A DNA stretch of 39,799 bases from Crocinitomix sp. (GTDB lineage Bacteria; Bacteroidota; Bacteroidia; Flavobacteriales_D; Crocinitomicaceae): NCBI GenBank assembly GCA_030836155.1, contig JAURQI010000098.1, positions 1 through 39,799 on the forward strand. The letters are read 5' to 3'. The translations under genes were made by a program, and so were the position numbers. The notes under the pieces were generated by a model. That model saw only the letters and a program-made list of their open reading frames with translations. It did no database searches and was not told the origin of the DNA. Of this stretch, positions 20,806-29,911 are shown piece by piece. Within the stretch, counting starts at the first letter, position 1. Each line of letters opens with the position of its first letter.

Positions 20806-20837
20806 TTTGACTTATGGGAAAATTGCCCGTAAATTTG
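20806..20837 (+). promoter_or_regulatory. Bacteroidota-type promoter of dps
   Basis: TTTG (20806-20809) N20 TAAATTTG (20830-20837), matching TTTG...TANNTTTG. Confidence 0.6.
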
Positions 20838-20872
20838 TACTAACAAAGAAATTAAAAAAGACAATAAACGAT

Positions 20873-21346
20873 ATGAATTTTAACAGTATAGGATTAAACA
20901 AAGAGAAATCAGAATCAATTGTAAAAGATTTGAATCAGCTTTTGGCCGATTATCAACAATTTTACATGAATCTAAGAGGCTTCCATTGGAATATCAAAGG
21001 AGCTTCCTTTTTTGAGTTGCACGTCAAGTTTGAGGAATTGTACAATGACATCAACTTAAAAGTAGATGAAATCGCAGAGCGAATTTTAGCTTTAAACGGT
21101 TCGCCGCTGCATACTTTTACAGATTATCAGGCAATTTCAGATATCAAAGAAGTAAAAAATATGACGGATGGGCCAACCATCATTGGTGAGTTATTGAAAG
21201 ATTATCAAATCCTCATCAAACAACAACGTGAAATATTGGAAAAAGCATCAAACAATTCCGATGAAGGTACAGTGACACTCATGAGTGATTATATCACAGC
21301 ACAAGAGAAAACAGTCTGGATGCTCAGTGCATACTTGGGAAAATAA
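20873..21346 (+). CDS. dps: Dps/ferritin-like DNA-protection protein
   Basis: MNFNSIGLNKEKSESIVKDLNQLLADYQQFYMNLRGFHWNIKGASFFELHVKFEELYNDINLKVDEIAERILALNGSPLHTF; conserved H/D/E ferroxidase residues. Confidence 0.93.
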   Translation: MNFNSIGLNKEKSESIVKDLNQLLADYQQFYMNLRGFHWNIKGASFFELHVKFEELYNDINLKVDEIAERILALNGSPLHTFTDYQAISDIKEVKNMTDGPTIIGELLKDYQILIKQQREILEKASNNSDEGTVTLMSDYITAQEKTVWMLSAYLGK

Positions 21347-21366
21347 GTCCTACCATAAGAAACAAG

Positions 21367-21404
21367 AAAACCGGTCAGAACACAAAAACTGACCGGTTTT
21401 TTTG
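21367..21404 (+). terminator. Rho-independent terminator of dps
   Basis: AAAACCGGTCAG aacacaaaaa CTGACCGGTTTT TTT. Confidence 0.85.
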
Positions 21405-21487
21405 TTTGTATTTCATTTTAAAATATCTCCAAAATCAAAAGCAGCGTATGCAAGCCACTCAACAATGAAACACAATATAGTATCTAT

Positions 21488-21907
21488 TTATTTGAAGAAA
21501 TTGATGTACGAATCTTCAGCAGAAATATGGACGCCTTCAGGGAATTCAGCGTGTACAATAAGTTTATTTTCATGATGCTGCTCGAGTGAGCTTAATGTTT
21601 TACGGTTTAATAACATAACCGTAGAATGTCCATGATGATCCATTTTGTCTAATAATGTTTTACCATTAAAATCACATTGCCAATGTGTTTCAGACATATT
21701 TTCTTTATAAGCTACTTCAATAGTAGGTACTTGGAAATACTCATGCTCTCCAATGCCTTCCATATCAAAAACCATTCTTACAAATCCACCTTCAAAATGA
21801 AGGTCTTCAGTATTGAATCCCAATTCTTTTAATGATAATTTTCCTACTGATGGTGAATTGAATTTTACCTTAACTTCACCTGGATTGATTTCAATCGCTT
21901 GTCCCAT
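21488..21907 (-). CDS. Hypothetical protein
   Basis: 139-aa ORF with ordinary composition (MGQAIEINPGEVKVKFNSPSVGKLSLKELGF...); no family recognised. Confidence 0.65.
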   Translation of the reverse strand: MGQAIEINPGEVKVKFNSPSVGKLSLKELGFNTEDLHFEGGFVRMVFDMEGIGEHEYFQVPTIEVAYKENMSETHWQCDFNGKTLLDKMDHHGHSTVMLLNRKTLSSLEQHHENKLIVHAEFPEGVHISAEDSYINFFK

Positions 21908-22035
21908 ATATAATATTGTTTTTTTTCAAATATAGGGGGAATGTCATGGAGGAGATATGACAGAAAATTTGAATGGAGATGATATTTGTCAGTTTCGATT
22001 GAAATCGATATGTTTGACGGCACAATTAAGAGGAT

Positions 22036-22500
22036 ATGTTTACAAAAGAAGAGGAGAAACAAATTAGAGTTGATTTTTGGAGCGAATTAAATGATCAATT
22101 AGACCAGGTTCGTGGTGTAAATGGCAACAAGGTTAATTGGACCAATTTTAATACACATATTCGACATTTGTATTTTAGAATGGAGGCTGATCAACAAGGC
22201 ACGCGTTTATGCATTGACCTTCAGTTTCCAGACGAAGGCATACGGAGCCTTTTTTATGAGCAGTTTACCGAGTTCGAGCAGAAGTTATCTGATCATTTTG
22301 GTGATCTATTGATTTGGACACCTCGTTTTGATCATACCAACGGGAAAGAAATCGCACGAATTGCCATCAGTTTGGATGGACCTAATTTATTTAAGCGCGA
22401 GGATTGGCCAGCCATGCACACTTTTTTAGTTGATAATTTTAAAAAACTAGAACGTTTTTGGTCAGATTTTAGTGAAATTTTTGTTCAACTAAAAAAATAA
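22036..22500 (+). CDS. DUF4268 domain-containing protein
   Basis: 'FWSELNDQLDQVRGVNGNKVNWTNFNT...YFRMEAD...CIDLQF...W..F..NFKKLERFWSDF' pattern of DUF4268. Confidence 0.8.
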   Translation: MFTKEEEKQIRVDFWSELNDQLDQVRGVNGNKVNWTNFNTHIRHLYFRMEADQQGTRLCIDLQFPDEGIRSLFYEQFTEFEQKLSDHFGDLLIWTPRFDHTNGKEIARIAISLDGPNLFKREDWPAMHTFLVDNFKKLERFWSDFSEIFVQLKK

Positions 22501-22545
22501 ATCCATTTCAGTTTAGCGCCACTTCATTTGGTTAGTAACGGCAAA

Positions 22546-22583
22546 AAAAAATCCACCCGCCACAAACGGGCGAATGGATTTTA
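22546..22583. terminator. Bidirectional hairpin terminator
   Basis: AAAATCCAcccg...cgggcgaaTGGATTTT between convergent genes. Confidence 0.7.
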
Positions 22584-22606
22584 ATATTGATGTCGTTTGA
22601 TTTATC

Positions 22607-24058
22607 TTAATAATAAATTACGCGTCTTACTTTGGCAATATACTTGGCTAATCGGATAACTTGTTTCGTATATCCATATTCGTTATCGTACCACGTATAT
22701 AAAACAATGCTCTTTTTATCTGGAGATACTAAAGTTGCAGGTGCATCGAATACAGAACAACATGTATTTCCTATAATATCGTTAGAGACCAACTCCTCAT
22801 CAACAGAGTAAAAGATTTGATTGACCAAATTACCATTTAAAGCCGCGTGTCTTATCGCTTCATTAACTTCCTCGGCTGATGTCTCTTTGTTTACTGTGAG
22901 ATTCAAGATAGCCAATGAACCATTTGGGGTAGGAACCCGAACCGCATTCGCTGTTAATTTATCCTCTAAAGAAGGAATAACCTTTGTAACGGCTTTACCT
23001 GCACCAGTAGAAGTGATGACCATGTTGATTGCTGCAGAACGTCCTCTTCTGGGTTTCTTATGGAAATTGTCCAATAAGTTTTGATCATTCGTGTAGGCAT
23101 GTACCGTTTCAAGGTGACCCTTCTCAACGCCGAATTTTTCCTCAATTACTTTTAGTATTGGTGAAATTGCATTAGTCGTACATGATGCTGCTGAGAAAAT
23201 TGATTGTCCCTCAATGTCTAAGTCGTGGTGGTTAATACCATAAACGATGTTCGGAATCTCTTTTCCTGGAGCGGTTAATAAAACCTTATCAACCCCTTTA
23301 GCTTTTTTATGACGTCCAAGTGCTTCTTTATCCGTAAACACACCCGTGTTGTCAATGATTAAAGCATTTTCAATGCCATATTGCGTATAGTCAATGTCTT
23401 CTGGATTGCTGGCTTGAATCATTTTGATGATTTGGCCATTAACAATCAAGGCTTGGTTTTCGAAATCTACCGCTACTGTTCCTTTAAACTCATTGTGTAC
23501 TGAGTCGTTCTTCAATAAAGCTGCTCTTTTCTTCAATTGATTATCATCAACCTTACGGATAACAATGGCTCTTAGTCTCAATTGCTGTCCTTTGCCAGCT
23601 TGTTTGATTAACTCTCTAGCTGCTAATCGTCCAATTCGTCCAAAACCATATAGAACGACATCTCGTGGTTCAATTTGGTTATCATTATCTTGGAATAGGT
23701 GATTTAGTTTGTTTGAAAGAAAGTCTTTCTTAGAAGAGAAATTGTCTCCTTCTTGAATCCATTCATAAGCCAAACGTCCAATGTCTAATTTTGCCGGTGC
23801 AAGGTCCATTGAGAATAATTCCTCAGCTAAAGCAGCGGTAGTAGAGATGAAGATTTTTTTACCCACAACATTCTCGGCATAATCATGCAAATTAATGATT
23901 TCTGAATTTGTTGTATCCAATAAATGGTTTCTGAATAAAACAAGTTCAATACCTTTGTTGTAAAGTAATTCACCAACATAATTGGCCAACTTTACAGCAG
24001 CTTTTTCGTTGTCAATGTAGTTTTGGAGTTCTTTTTCGTATCCTACGGATGATTCCAT
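22607..24058 (-). CDS. gap: Glyceraldehyde-3-phosphate dehydrogenase, long form with N-terminal extension
   Basis: 'VVLYGFGRIGRLAARELI' NAD site; catalytic 'SAASCTTNAISPILKV'; 'WYDNEYGYTKQVIRLAKYI' C-terminus. About 125 residues precede the NAD-binding motif. Confidence 0.92.
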   Translation of the reverse strand: MESSVGYEKELQNYIDNEKAAVKLANYVGELLYNKGIELVLFRNHLLDTTNSEIINLHDYAENVVGKKIFISTTAALAEELFSMDLAPAKLDIGRLAYEWIQEGDNFSSKKDFLSNKLNHLFQDNDNQIEPRDVVLYGFGRIGRLAARELIKQAGKGQQLRLRAIVIRKVDDNQLKKRAALLKNDSVHNEFKGTVAVDFENQALIVNGQIIKMIQASNPEDIDYTQYGIENALIIDNTGVFTDKEALGRHKKAKGVDKVLLTAPGKEIPNIVYGINHHDLDIEGQSIFSAASCTTNAISPILKVIEEKFGVEKGHLETVHAYTNDQNLLDNFHKKPRRGRSAAINMVITSTGAGKAVTKVIPSLEDKLTANAVRVPTPNGSLAILNLTVNKETSAEEVNEAIRHAALNGNLVNQIFYSVDEELVSNDIIGNTCCSVFDAPATLVSPDKKSIVLYTWYDNEYGYTKQVIRLAKYIAKVRRVIYY

Positions 24059-24110
24059 GTTTTAATGTTTTGCCCGGCACGATCATCTGGATGTACCAGT
24101 GTTTTTTTTG

Positions 24111-24140
24111 CAAATGTAGTGCGAAAGAAATGAATTCAAA
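24111..24140 (-). promoter_or_regulatory. Bacteroidota-type promoter of gap
   Basis: Minus strand: TTTG N18 TACATTTG (plus strand CAAATGTA 24111-24118, CAAA 24137-24140). Confidence 0.65.
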
Positions 24141-24203
24141 ATATTCAATTGAATTATTGCTCACAAGTTATCACCAATGATTTGAGTCCTAAAAATCAAG
24201 GCA

Positions 24204-24243
24204 TAAAAAAAGTGCCCTCATTCGTTAGACGAATAGGGCACTT
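24204..24243 (-). terminator. Terminator of the sigma factor gene
   Basis: Plus-strand AAAAAAAGTGCCCTcATTCGTtagACGAATAGGGCACTT; on the minus strand the hairpin is followed by a T-run. Confidence 0.85.
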
Positions 24244-24262
24244 CATTTATTATTCTTACCGC

Positions 24263-25129
24263 TTATCCTAAATAAGCCTTTAATAATTTGTTTCGTGAAG
24301 TATGTCTCAACCTACGAATTGCTTTTTCTTTAATTTGTCGTACACGTTCACGTGTTAAATTGAACTTAGATCCAATCTCTTCTAACGTTAATCCATGATT
24401 CATTCCAATTCCGAAGAATAAACGAATGATTTCACGTTCTTTATCAGTTAAAGTAGAAAGTGATCTTTCAATCTCACGTTGTAGCGATTCCGCCATCAAC
24501 AATTTATCAGCTTTTGGAGAGTCACCATTCGCCATTACATCCATTAACGTACCACCATCTTCTGAAGAGGATAGGGGAGCGTCCATCGATACGTGACGTC
24601 CTGCGACTTTCATTGATTCTTTAATTTTATCTTCTGGAACCTCCAATACTTCAGCCAACTCTTCCGCAGAAGGTGGACGTTCATATTCTTGTTCTAGTTT
24701 CGAAAATGCTTTGTTGATTTTGTTCAATGAACCAACCTGGTTCAACGGTAATCGGACGATACGAGCTTGTTCAGCCAATGCTTGCAAAATAGACTGACGA
24801 ATCCACCATACGGCATAGGAGATAAATTTAAATCCTCTTGTTTCGTCAAATTTCTGCGCAGCTTTGATTAATCCTAAATTACCCTCGTTGATCAAATCAG
24901 GTAATGTTAAACCTTGATTTTGATACTGCTTAGCAACTGAAACTACGAATCGTAAGTTAGCTTTTGTTAGTTTTTCAAGTGCCTCTTGGTCACCTTGCTT
25001 GATTCTTTTAGCTAACTCTACTTCGGTCTCAGCAGTAATAAGTTCCTCTTTACCAATGTCTTGAAGATATTTATCTAAAGATTGACTTTCACGATTAGTA
25101 ATGGATTTTGTAATTTTTAACTGCCTCAT
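24263..25129 (-). CDS. rpoD: Primary RNA polymerase sigma factor (short Bacteroidota type)
   Basis: '[72 protein letters not shown]' (region 2) and '[30 protein letters not shown]' (region 4). Confidence 0.95.
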   Translation of the reverse strand: MRQLKITKSITNRESQSLDKYLQDIGKEELITAETEVELAKRIKQGDQEALEKLTKANLRFVVSVAKQYQNQGLTLPDLINEGNLGLIKAAQKFDETRGFKFISYAVWWIRQSILQALAEQARIVRLPLNQVGSLNKINKAFSKLEQEYERPPSAEELAEVLEVPEDKIKESMKVAGRHVSMDAPLSSSEDGGTLMDVMANGDSPKADKLLMAESLQREIERSLSTLTDKEREIIRLFFGIGMNHGLTLEEIGSKFNLTRERVRQIKEKAIRRLRHTSRNKLLKAYLG

Positions 25130-25167
25130 CCTGTCTTTATATTTATTTAGTTATAAACTTTAATCTG

Positions 25168-25198
25168 CAAAGTTACGCTAATAATGTACACGTGTCAA
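25168..25198 (-). promoter_or_regulatory. Bacteroidota-type promoter of the sigma factor gene
   Basis: Minus strand: TTG N20 TAACTTTG (plus strand CAAAGTTA 25168-25175, CAA 25196-25198). Confidence 0.55.
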
Positions 25199-25482
25199 TA
25201 GTAAAATGCGCATTATTTTAAACGTTTTTGCTTCTTTAATAACCCAGATTGTACGAAAAAGGTTACACGGAGGCACCTAAAATAGACATTTATTTGAAAA
25301 TATCAAGTGCTAAATGGTTGATAAACTGCTATTCATCGAGTATCCTATTTTGTTAAAAAAGCATAAGACAAAAAACGGTTCAGGTAAAACGGACATTTAA
25401 TTTTATCGAAATAAAACAATTGATGGTTTATAAACCATATGCGATTTATGTATGATTATCAGCAGAATTATAATGTATGACT

Positions 25483-26700
25483 TTATTTTCCTTTTAAATA
25501 ATCTTCCAAATAAGCATAACGCGGTGCAAGCTCTCCTTCCAACGTCGTTTCGCTGGCTCTTTCAATAATACCTTTGTCGTCCGAAACAAAAAGGCTTTGG
25601 AAAACATTATTGATCAACTCACTACCAAAATCTTCTGATGCGTCTTTTGGCAATTCGCACGGAAGGTTGTCCACAGCTTGAACGCCAATTGCGCCTTCCG
25701 CCATAAAATCTACTTCTTTTTCAGTGTCAGGATCATAACCATATAAAGGATCAGCGATGGTTGATGGTCTGAGCGTTGAAGCGACAGGACCGTCGATATC
25801 GCAAGAGATGTCTGAAACAACGGTTGTTTTTATATGATCTAATTTTAAATCCGCTCTTGTGAAGATAAAAGGTGAGCTCGCATCCCAGTAATGACAGGCA
25901 ACGTACATATTAGCAACCTCCATATATCGGGGGAAAGTGCTGATATGTCCTTCGCCACTTTTAAAGAAAGCAGACTTGTTAAAGTCAGAACCGTCTGCTT
26001 TTGCGTAATAATCCTCAACCTTTAATTGTGTATATACCGGCTCTGTAAATTCTTCATTCAAAAATTCGGTTGGAGAAACTTCTTTCAAGTTTAAGCGCGC
26101 AAATATTTCGCGTGCTCCATTTCCAACACGACCAAATCCCGTTGCTACAATCTTAGTATTTGATGGCAGGTTAACCTTGTCCAGTTCGCTTTCCATCTCC
26201 TTGCGATCTTCGCATTGGTTGGCTGGCTTTAAATTATAAAGTCCATGCTTCTTTCCATAGGCTAAGAAGCCATTATAACAACCAACAATGCCTGCATAGC
26301 GACCAAACCCAATGATTCTTCGATCCTTCTGGTCCGTCATGACTTCATAATCGATCAACTGAATATTGCGATCCAATAATGCTTGTAGTAATTTCCGGTT
26401 ATAAGGCTGTTCTTTATAAGTATGCGAAAAGAAGAGGTATTTCTTCGATGGAATTAAATCTTCAATATTCACTTCTTTTACACCAATCATGATGTCACAA
26501 TCAGAAACATCTTTAACCACAGGAATGCCCAAATCGGAATATGCATCGTCTGGAAAAGCCCGAACTTCGCTCGATTCAATAATTACTTTTACATGAGGCC
26601 ATTTTTCCATAACCTCAATACATTGCTTTGGTGTTAACGGAACCCGCTTATCTGGTGGTACTTTTCCTTCGCGAATAACGGCTAATTTGATTTCATTCAT
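25483..26700 (-). CDS. NAD(P)-dependent oxidoreductase, alanine dehydrogenase/saccharopine dehydrogenase-like
   Basis: 'LAVIREGKVPPDKRVPLTPKQC' N-terminal AlaDh/PNT motif; 'IVATGFGRVGNGAREIF' nucleotide site; 'DISCDIDGPVASTLRPSTIADPLYGYD'. Confidence 0.85.
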   Translation of the reverse strand: MNEIKLAVIREGKVPPDKRVPLTPKQCIEVMEKWPHVKVIIESSEVRAFPDDAYSDLGIPVVKDVSDCDIMIGVKEVNIEDLIPSKKYLFFSHTYKEQPYNRKLLQALLDRNIQLIDYEVMTDQKDRRIIGFGRYAGIVGCYNGFLAYGKKHGLYNLKPANQCEDRKEMESELDKVNLPSNTKIVATGFGRVGNGAREIFARLNLKEVSPTEFLNEEFTEPVYTQLKVEDYYAKADGSDFNKSAFFKSGEGHISTFPRYMEVANMYVACHYWDASSPFIFTRADLKLDHIKTTVVSDISCDIDGPVASTLRPSTIADPLYGYDPDTEKEVDFMAEGAIGVQAVDNLPCELPKDASEDFGSELINNVFQSLFVSDDKGIIERASETTLEGELAPRYAYLEDYLKGK

Positions 26701-26788
26701 GACAACCTGTCTTTGGTTCGATTTTTGCGAAATTAATAATAAATCCGTTTTACCATTAAAAACGGGTTAAAACGATGAAATTATTACG

Positions 26789-26796
26789 TAGTTTTG
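26789..26796 (+). promoter_or_regulatory. -7 element of the ssrA promoter
   Basis: TAGTTTTG (TANNTTTG), 13 nt upstream of the tmRNA 5' end; no clear -33 TTTG found. Confidence 0.4.
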
Positions 26797-26809
26797 TCAT
26801 TCGTTCTTT

Positions 26810-27211
26810 GGGGCCGACTTGGATTTGACTGCAACTGCGGTAGACAAGTAAGCATGTCGAGAAATGCGATATACCTCGTTAAAAGTATTCGTAACAAGAA
26901 TAATTGACAACAATAATTCTTACGCGTTGGCTGCGTAATCTAAATGAATTTTAGATTCGCTTAGTTCACCCCAAGTTTAGTAAGGGAACCTCGCTGTCTG
27001 CTCAACTTCTGATCATTAAGTTGGGGTCACAGGCATCATATTTTTGATCTGGCTTCTGCAAAGCTGCGGTGTAGGAGTAAGATAAAGTAGCTTAGATATG
27101 GTGTGGGGTGTTTATGCCCAGCAACATATTGAAATTCAATCATAAACTAAACATGTAGAAAGCTTGTAGACTCATTGTTAGGACGAGGGTTCGATCCCCT
27201 CCGGCTCCACC
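26810..27211 (+). ncRNA. ssrA: tmRNA (transfer-messenger RNA)
   Basis: 5' GGGGCCG pairs with 3' CGGCTCC; T-arm GGACGAGGGTTCGATCCCCTCC; tag ORF GACAACAATAATTCTTACGCGTTGGCTGCGTAA (26906-26938) encodes DNNNSYALAA*; hairpin AATCTAAA...TTTAGATT directly after the tag stop. Confidence 0.95.
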
Positions 27212-27445
27212 TTCGCTCTTCGAAGCTTTAGCGAAGAAGAGCATTGTTCTTTCGAAGCTTCAGCGAAGAAGAGTATGGCTCTTTTCGCCGAAGCTACTCG
27301 AGCTTCGGCAGAGACCTCCACTGTTACTCTTCGCCAAGCCTTGACGAAGAAGAGTATTGTTCCTTCGAAGCCTTGGCGAAGATTCCCACAGCAGCGCTCC
27401 GAAGCTTAAGCGTAGGATAACATTGTCCCTCCGAAGCTTTAGCTG
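27211..27445. repeat. Irregular ~33-bp palindromic repeat array adjoining the tmRNA 3' end
   Basis: Seven degenerate copies of (T/C)TCGAAGCYTTAGCGAAGAAGAGtATTGTTC. Conserved GAAGC(-like) cores at 27222, 27254, 27290, ~27334, 27367, 27401 and 27433. Includes the perfect inverted repeat GCCGAAGCT-ACTCG-AGCTTCGGC (27287-27309). Confidence 0.85.
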
Positions 27446-27589
27446 AATATTTCAAATATTCTCCGTGTTTAAATGGGGGCAACTTTAATAGAATAAGAAT
27501 AGTATTTGGTTCATTTTGTAACCAATTCCAATATAGGGTATTACATTCCTACAACCAACTCAAGTTTAATCTCAAAAAACAAAAATCCT

Positions 27590-29902
27590 ATGAAAAAGCA
27601 GGTCTTTTTATGGGCAGGAATCTTAGTTTCTTGTCTTTGGCAAATCAGCTTCGCACAGTCAGAACTTTTCTACAATTTTCAGGTCAAAACACCCAGTCAA
27701 AAACCGCAGGGAGGAGTGCGCGTAACAGCGGTTGAAACCACAACATTTGATTATGCTGTATTTTACACTAATTCAGAAGGTATTGCAAAAATTCACTTAA
27801 CAAAAGGAGACCGCTGGTCTATAAATGTAGGTGATATGAAATCCATTGAGGTGGTGGACATGCCAACTGATGGCACTCGGCAAGAAGAAGGATTTGCGGT
27901 TTTGGATACGGCTGTATGGAATCGTAACAATACCCCTTTAGCGGATCGGGTGGATGTTAAATTAGAAGAAGTTCGAACAAATTGGTCTTATCATCATGTT
28001 GCTGCTGACGGTAAGTGTTTGTTGGCCATTACATTAAAGGATCGAATTGGAACAGCATGGGGAGCGATACCTGTTAAGTTGGTCAGTGCTGGGCAAGCAC
28101 TTCAATTCGTCACGCTCACGGATGGCAACGGGCACGCTTGTTTTGAGGTTGACCCTGGCTTGTACGAGTTGGATGTCGATGGGGAAGAAGGGTTTGCTAA
28201 AATTGCAATTCCAGCAGATACGAGTCGAATTGAGATTACTTATCAGTTCAGCCGCAAGGATTTTTCTGAGCATCTAAATGAAGAAGGTTATACGGTTCAA
28301 AAATTGAATCATAAGCAGGGTCGTGTTTCCGGTCGTGTTTTGGTAGAATTGATGGTTAAAAAAGAAAATGGGAATCCAGCTAATCAACGAGTTGTCATTC
28401 GACAAGCAAATTCTAAAAAGCAGTTTTTGGGTTATACGGATCAAGAAGGACAGGTGAATTTCATGCTTCCTCGTGGGTTTGATTATTCTGTAAATTTTGA
28501 ATTTCACGAGAACGCAAAAACAATCGACTTAACGGCCGAAGAAAGCACAGAGCAAATGATATTATTGGTCGACTATAAACCAGAAGAGCGTTTAGCACAT
28601 CCTGAACGATTTCTACCAACAAAAGATGAATTAAAGACCTATGATTTAAACAATGTTTTGACAGGTCAGTATGCGGATACTCCAGATGATAATTTGATTA
28701 ATTTCCATGCCAAATGGGGGAATAATAAGATCGGTAGTGGATCACAAGAGGCCGTTATGGAGATGGGGTTTTCGGTTAAATCTGGTTATAAACCGAAACA
28801 AACGGGCAAGCCCGTTAATCTAGTGTTTGTGCTGGATAAAAGTGGCTCGATGTCTTTCGAGCGCATAGATATATTAAAATACGCTATGCGAAATATGGTA
28901 GAAGCGTTAAGGCCAGAAGACAAGGTCAGTCTCGTGGTTTTCGATACCAAGGCAACGGTTGCTTATCCTTTTGCTCCAGCTGATAAAGATCATATCAAAG
29001 ATGTGGTTTATGCTATTGAAGCGGCGGGTGGAACGAGCATCTATGAAGGATTAAAAATAGGGTATAAGGAGCTGAAAAAAGCCTTTAATCCAGCAGCCAC
29101 GAATCGTGTCATTTTATTAACGGATGGATATGGCTCAAAGCCAGTAGATGAAATACTAGACTTATCTGAAGTTTATTTTGGAAAAGGAATTAGCGTCTCA
29201 ACCATTGGAATAGGAGCAGGATATAACCATAATTTATTAAACCTTTTGAGTCAATATAGCGGTGGAATGGCGCATCAAGCTATTGATAATATGGCTTTGA
29301 CCGATGCTTTCAAAAAAGAGTTTGAGAGTTTAATGTACCCGCTGGCCAGCGATGTGAAAATCAAAGTCACCTACAATGATGAGATTCTTTTCGAGCAATT
29401 ACATGGCATTCCGCTTTTAGAAGAAGGGAAAGATTTTGTAACCTTTGGTTTGGCGAACATTTTTACCTCAATGAATCAAACGGCATTGCTTAAATTCAAA
29501 TTGGATAATCCAACACCGGCCTTGGTGAGAGAACCTGTTTTAGTTACGATGTCTTATTTTGACGAGCAAAAAAGGATGCCTGTTAATATCACGCAAGAAT
29601 TGCCTTTAGAATGGACTGAAGAAACGGATTTGGAAATCGTTACGACTGAACAACAAAAACGAACCTATACCTTAGCGGTAATCAACCAGTGCAATAAAGT
29701 GATTGCTGACTTATGTGAGAATGGAGCGTATGAAGGAGCGAAAAAACAAATTAAAGAAACGTTACGCGCCATTCAGAAAACAAATGGCAATAAATTTTCT
29801 GCTGATTTTAAACCGTATATTAAACAGCTAGAAGATTATTTGATAGCTATTGAGTCTGCTATTAAAGCAGGTAAAATTCCAGACAATATAGTCTTAGAGT
29901 AG
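27590..29902 (+). CDS. Secreted VWA-domain protein (inter-alpha-trypsin-inhibitor-heavy-chain-like architecture)
   Basis: Signal peptide MKKQVFLWAGILVSCLWQISFAQ (ORF-track start at 27506 is upstream of it); MIDAS 'VFVLDKSGSMS', 'GGTSIYEGL', 'ILLTDGYGS'; N-terminal carboxypeptidase-regulatory-like repeats. Confidence 0.85.
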   Translation: MKKQVFLWAGILVSCLWQISFAQSELFYNFQVKTPSQKPQGGVRVTAVETTTFDYAVFYTNSEGIAKIHLTKGDRWSINVGDMKSIEVVDMPTDGTRQEEGFAVLDTAVWNRNNTPLADRVDVKLEEVRTNWSYHHVAADGKCLLAITLKDRIGTAWGAIPVKLVSAGQALQFVTLTDGNGHACFEVDPGLYELDVDGEEGFAKIAIPADTSRIEITYQFSRKDFSEHLNEEGYTVQKLNHKQGRVSGRVLVELMVKKENGNPANQRVVIRQANSKKQFLGYTDQEGQVNFMLPRGFDYSVNFEFHENAKTIDLTAEESTEQMILLVDYKPEERLAHPERFLPTKDELKTYDLNNVLTGQYADTPDDNLINFHAKWGNNKIGSGSQEAVMEMGFSVKSGYKPKQTGKPVNLVFVLDKSGSMSFERIDILKYAMRNMVEALRPEDKVSLVVFDTKATVAYPFAPADKDHIKDVVYAIEAAGGTSIYEGLKIGYKELKKAFNPAATNRVILLTDGYGSKPVDEILDLSEVYFGKGISVSTIGIGAGYNHNLLNLLSQYSGGMAHQAIDNMALTDAFKKEFESLMYPLASDVKIKVTYNDEILFEQLHGIPLLEEGKDFVTFGLANIFTSMNQTALLKFKLDNPTPALVREPVLVTMSYFDEQKRMPVNITQELPLEWTEETDLEIVTTEQQKRTYTLAVINQCNKVIADLCENGAYEGAKKQIKETLRAIQKTNGNKFSADFKPYIKQLEDYLIAIESAIKAGKIPDNIVLE

Positions 29903-29911
29903 TAGTTGTGC

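Noticed and set aside
20660-20872. N-terminal 71 aa of the 20660..21346 ORF
   Set aside because: Overlaps oxyR antisense and its promoter region; Dps homology begins at M of MNFNSIGLNKEK (20873).
27211-27445. Possible CRISPR array (short repeats at ~33-bp spacing)
   Set aside because: Conserved parts cover most of the unit, there are no unique ~30-bp spacers, copies diverge and vary in spacing, and no cas genes are present.
27506-27589. N-terminal 28 aa of the 27506..29902 ORF
   Set aside because: The signal peptide starts at MKKQVFLWAGIL (27590); upstream residues are likely 5' UTR.
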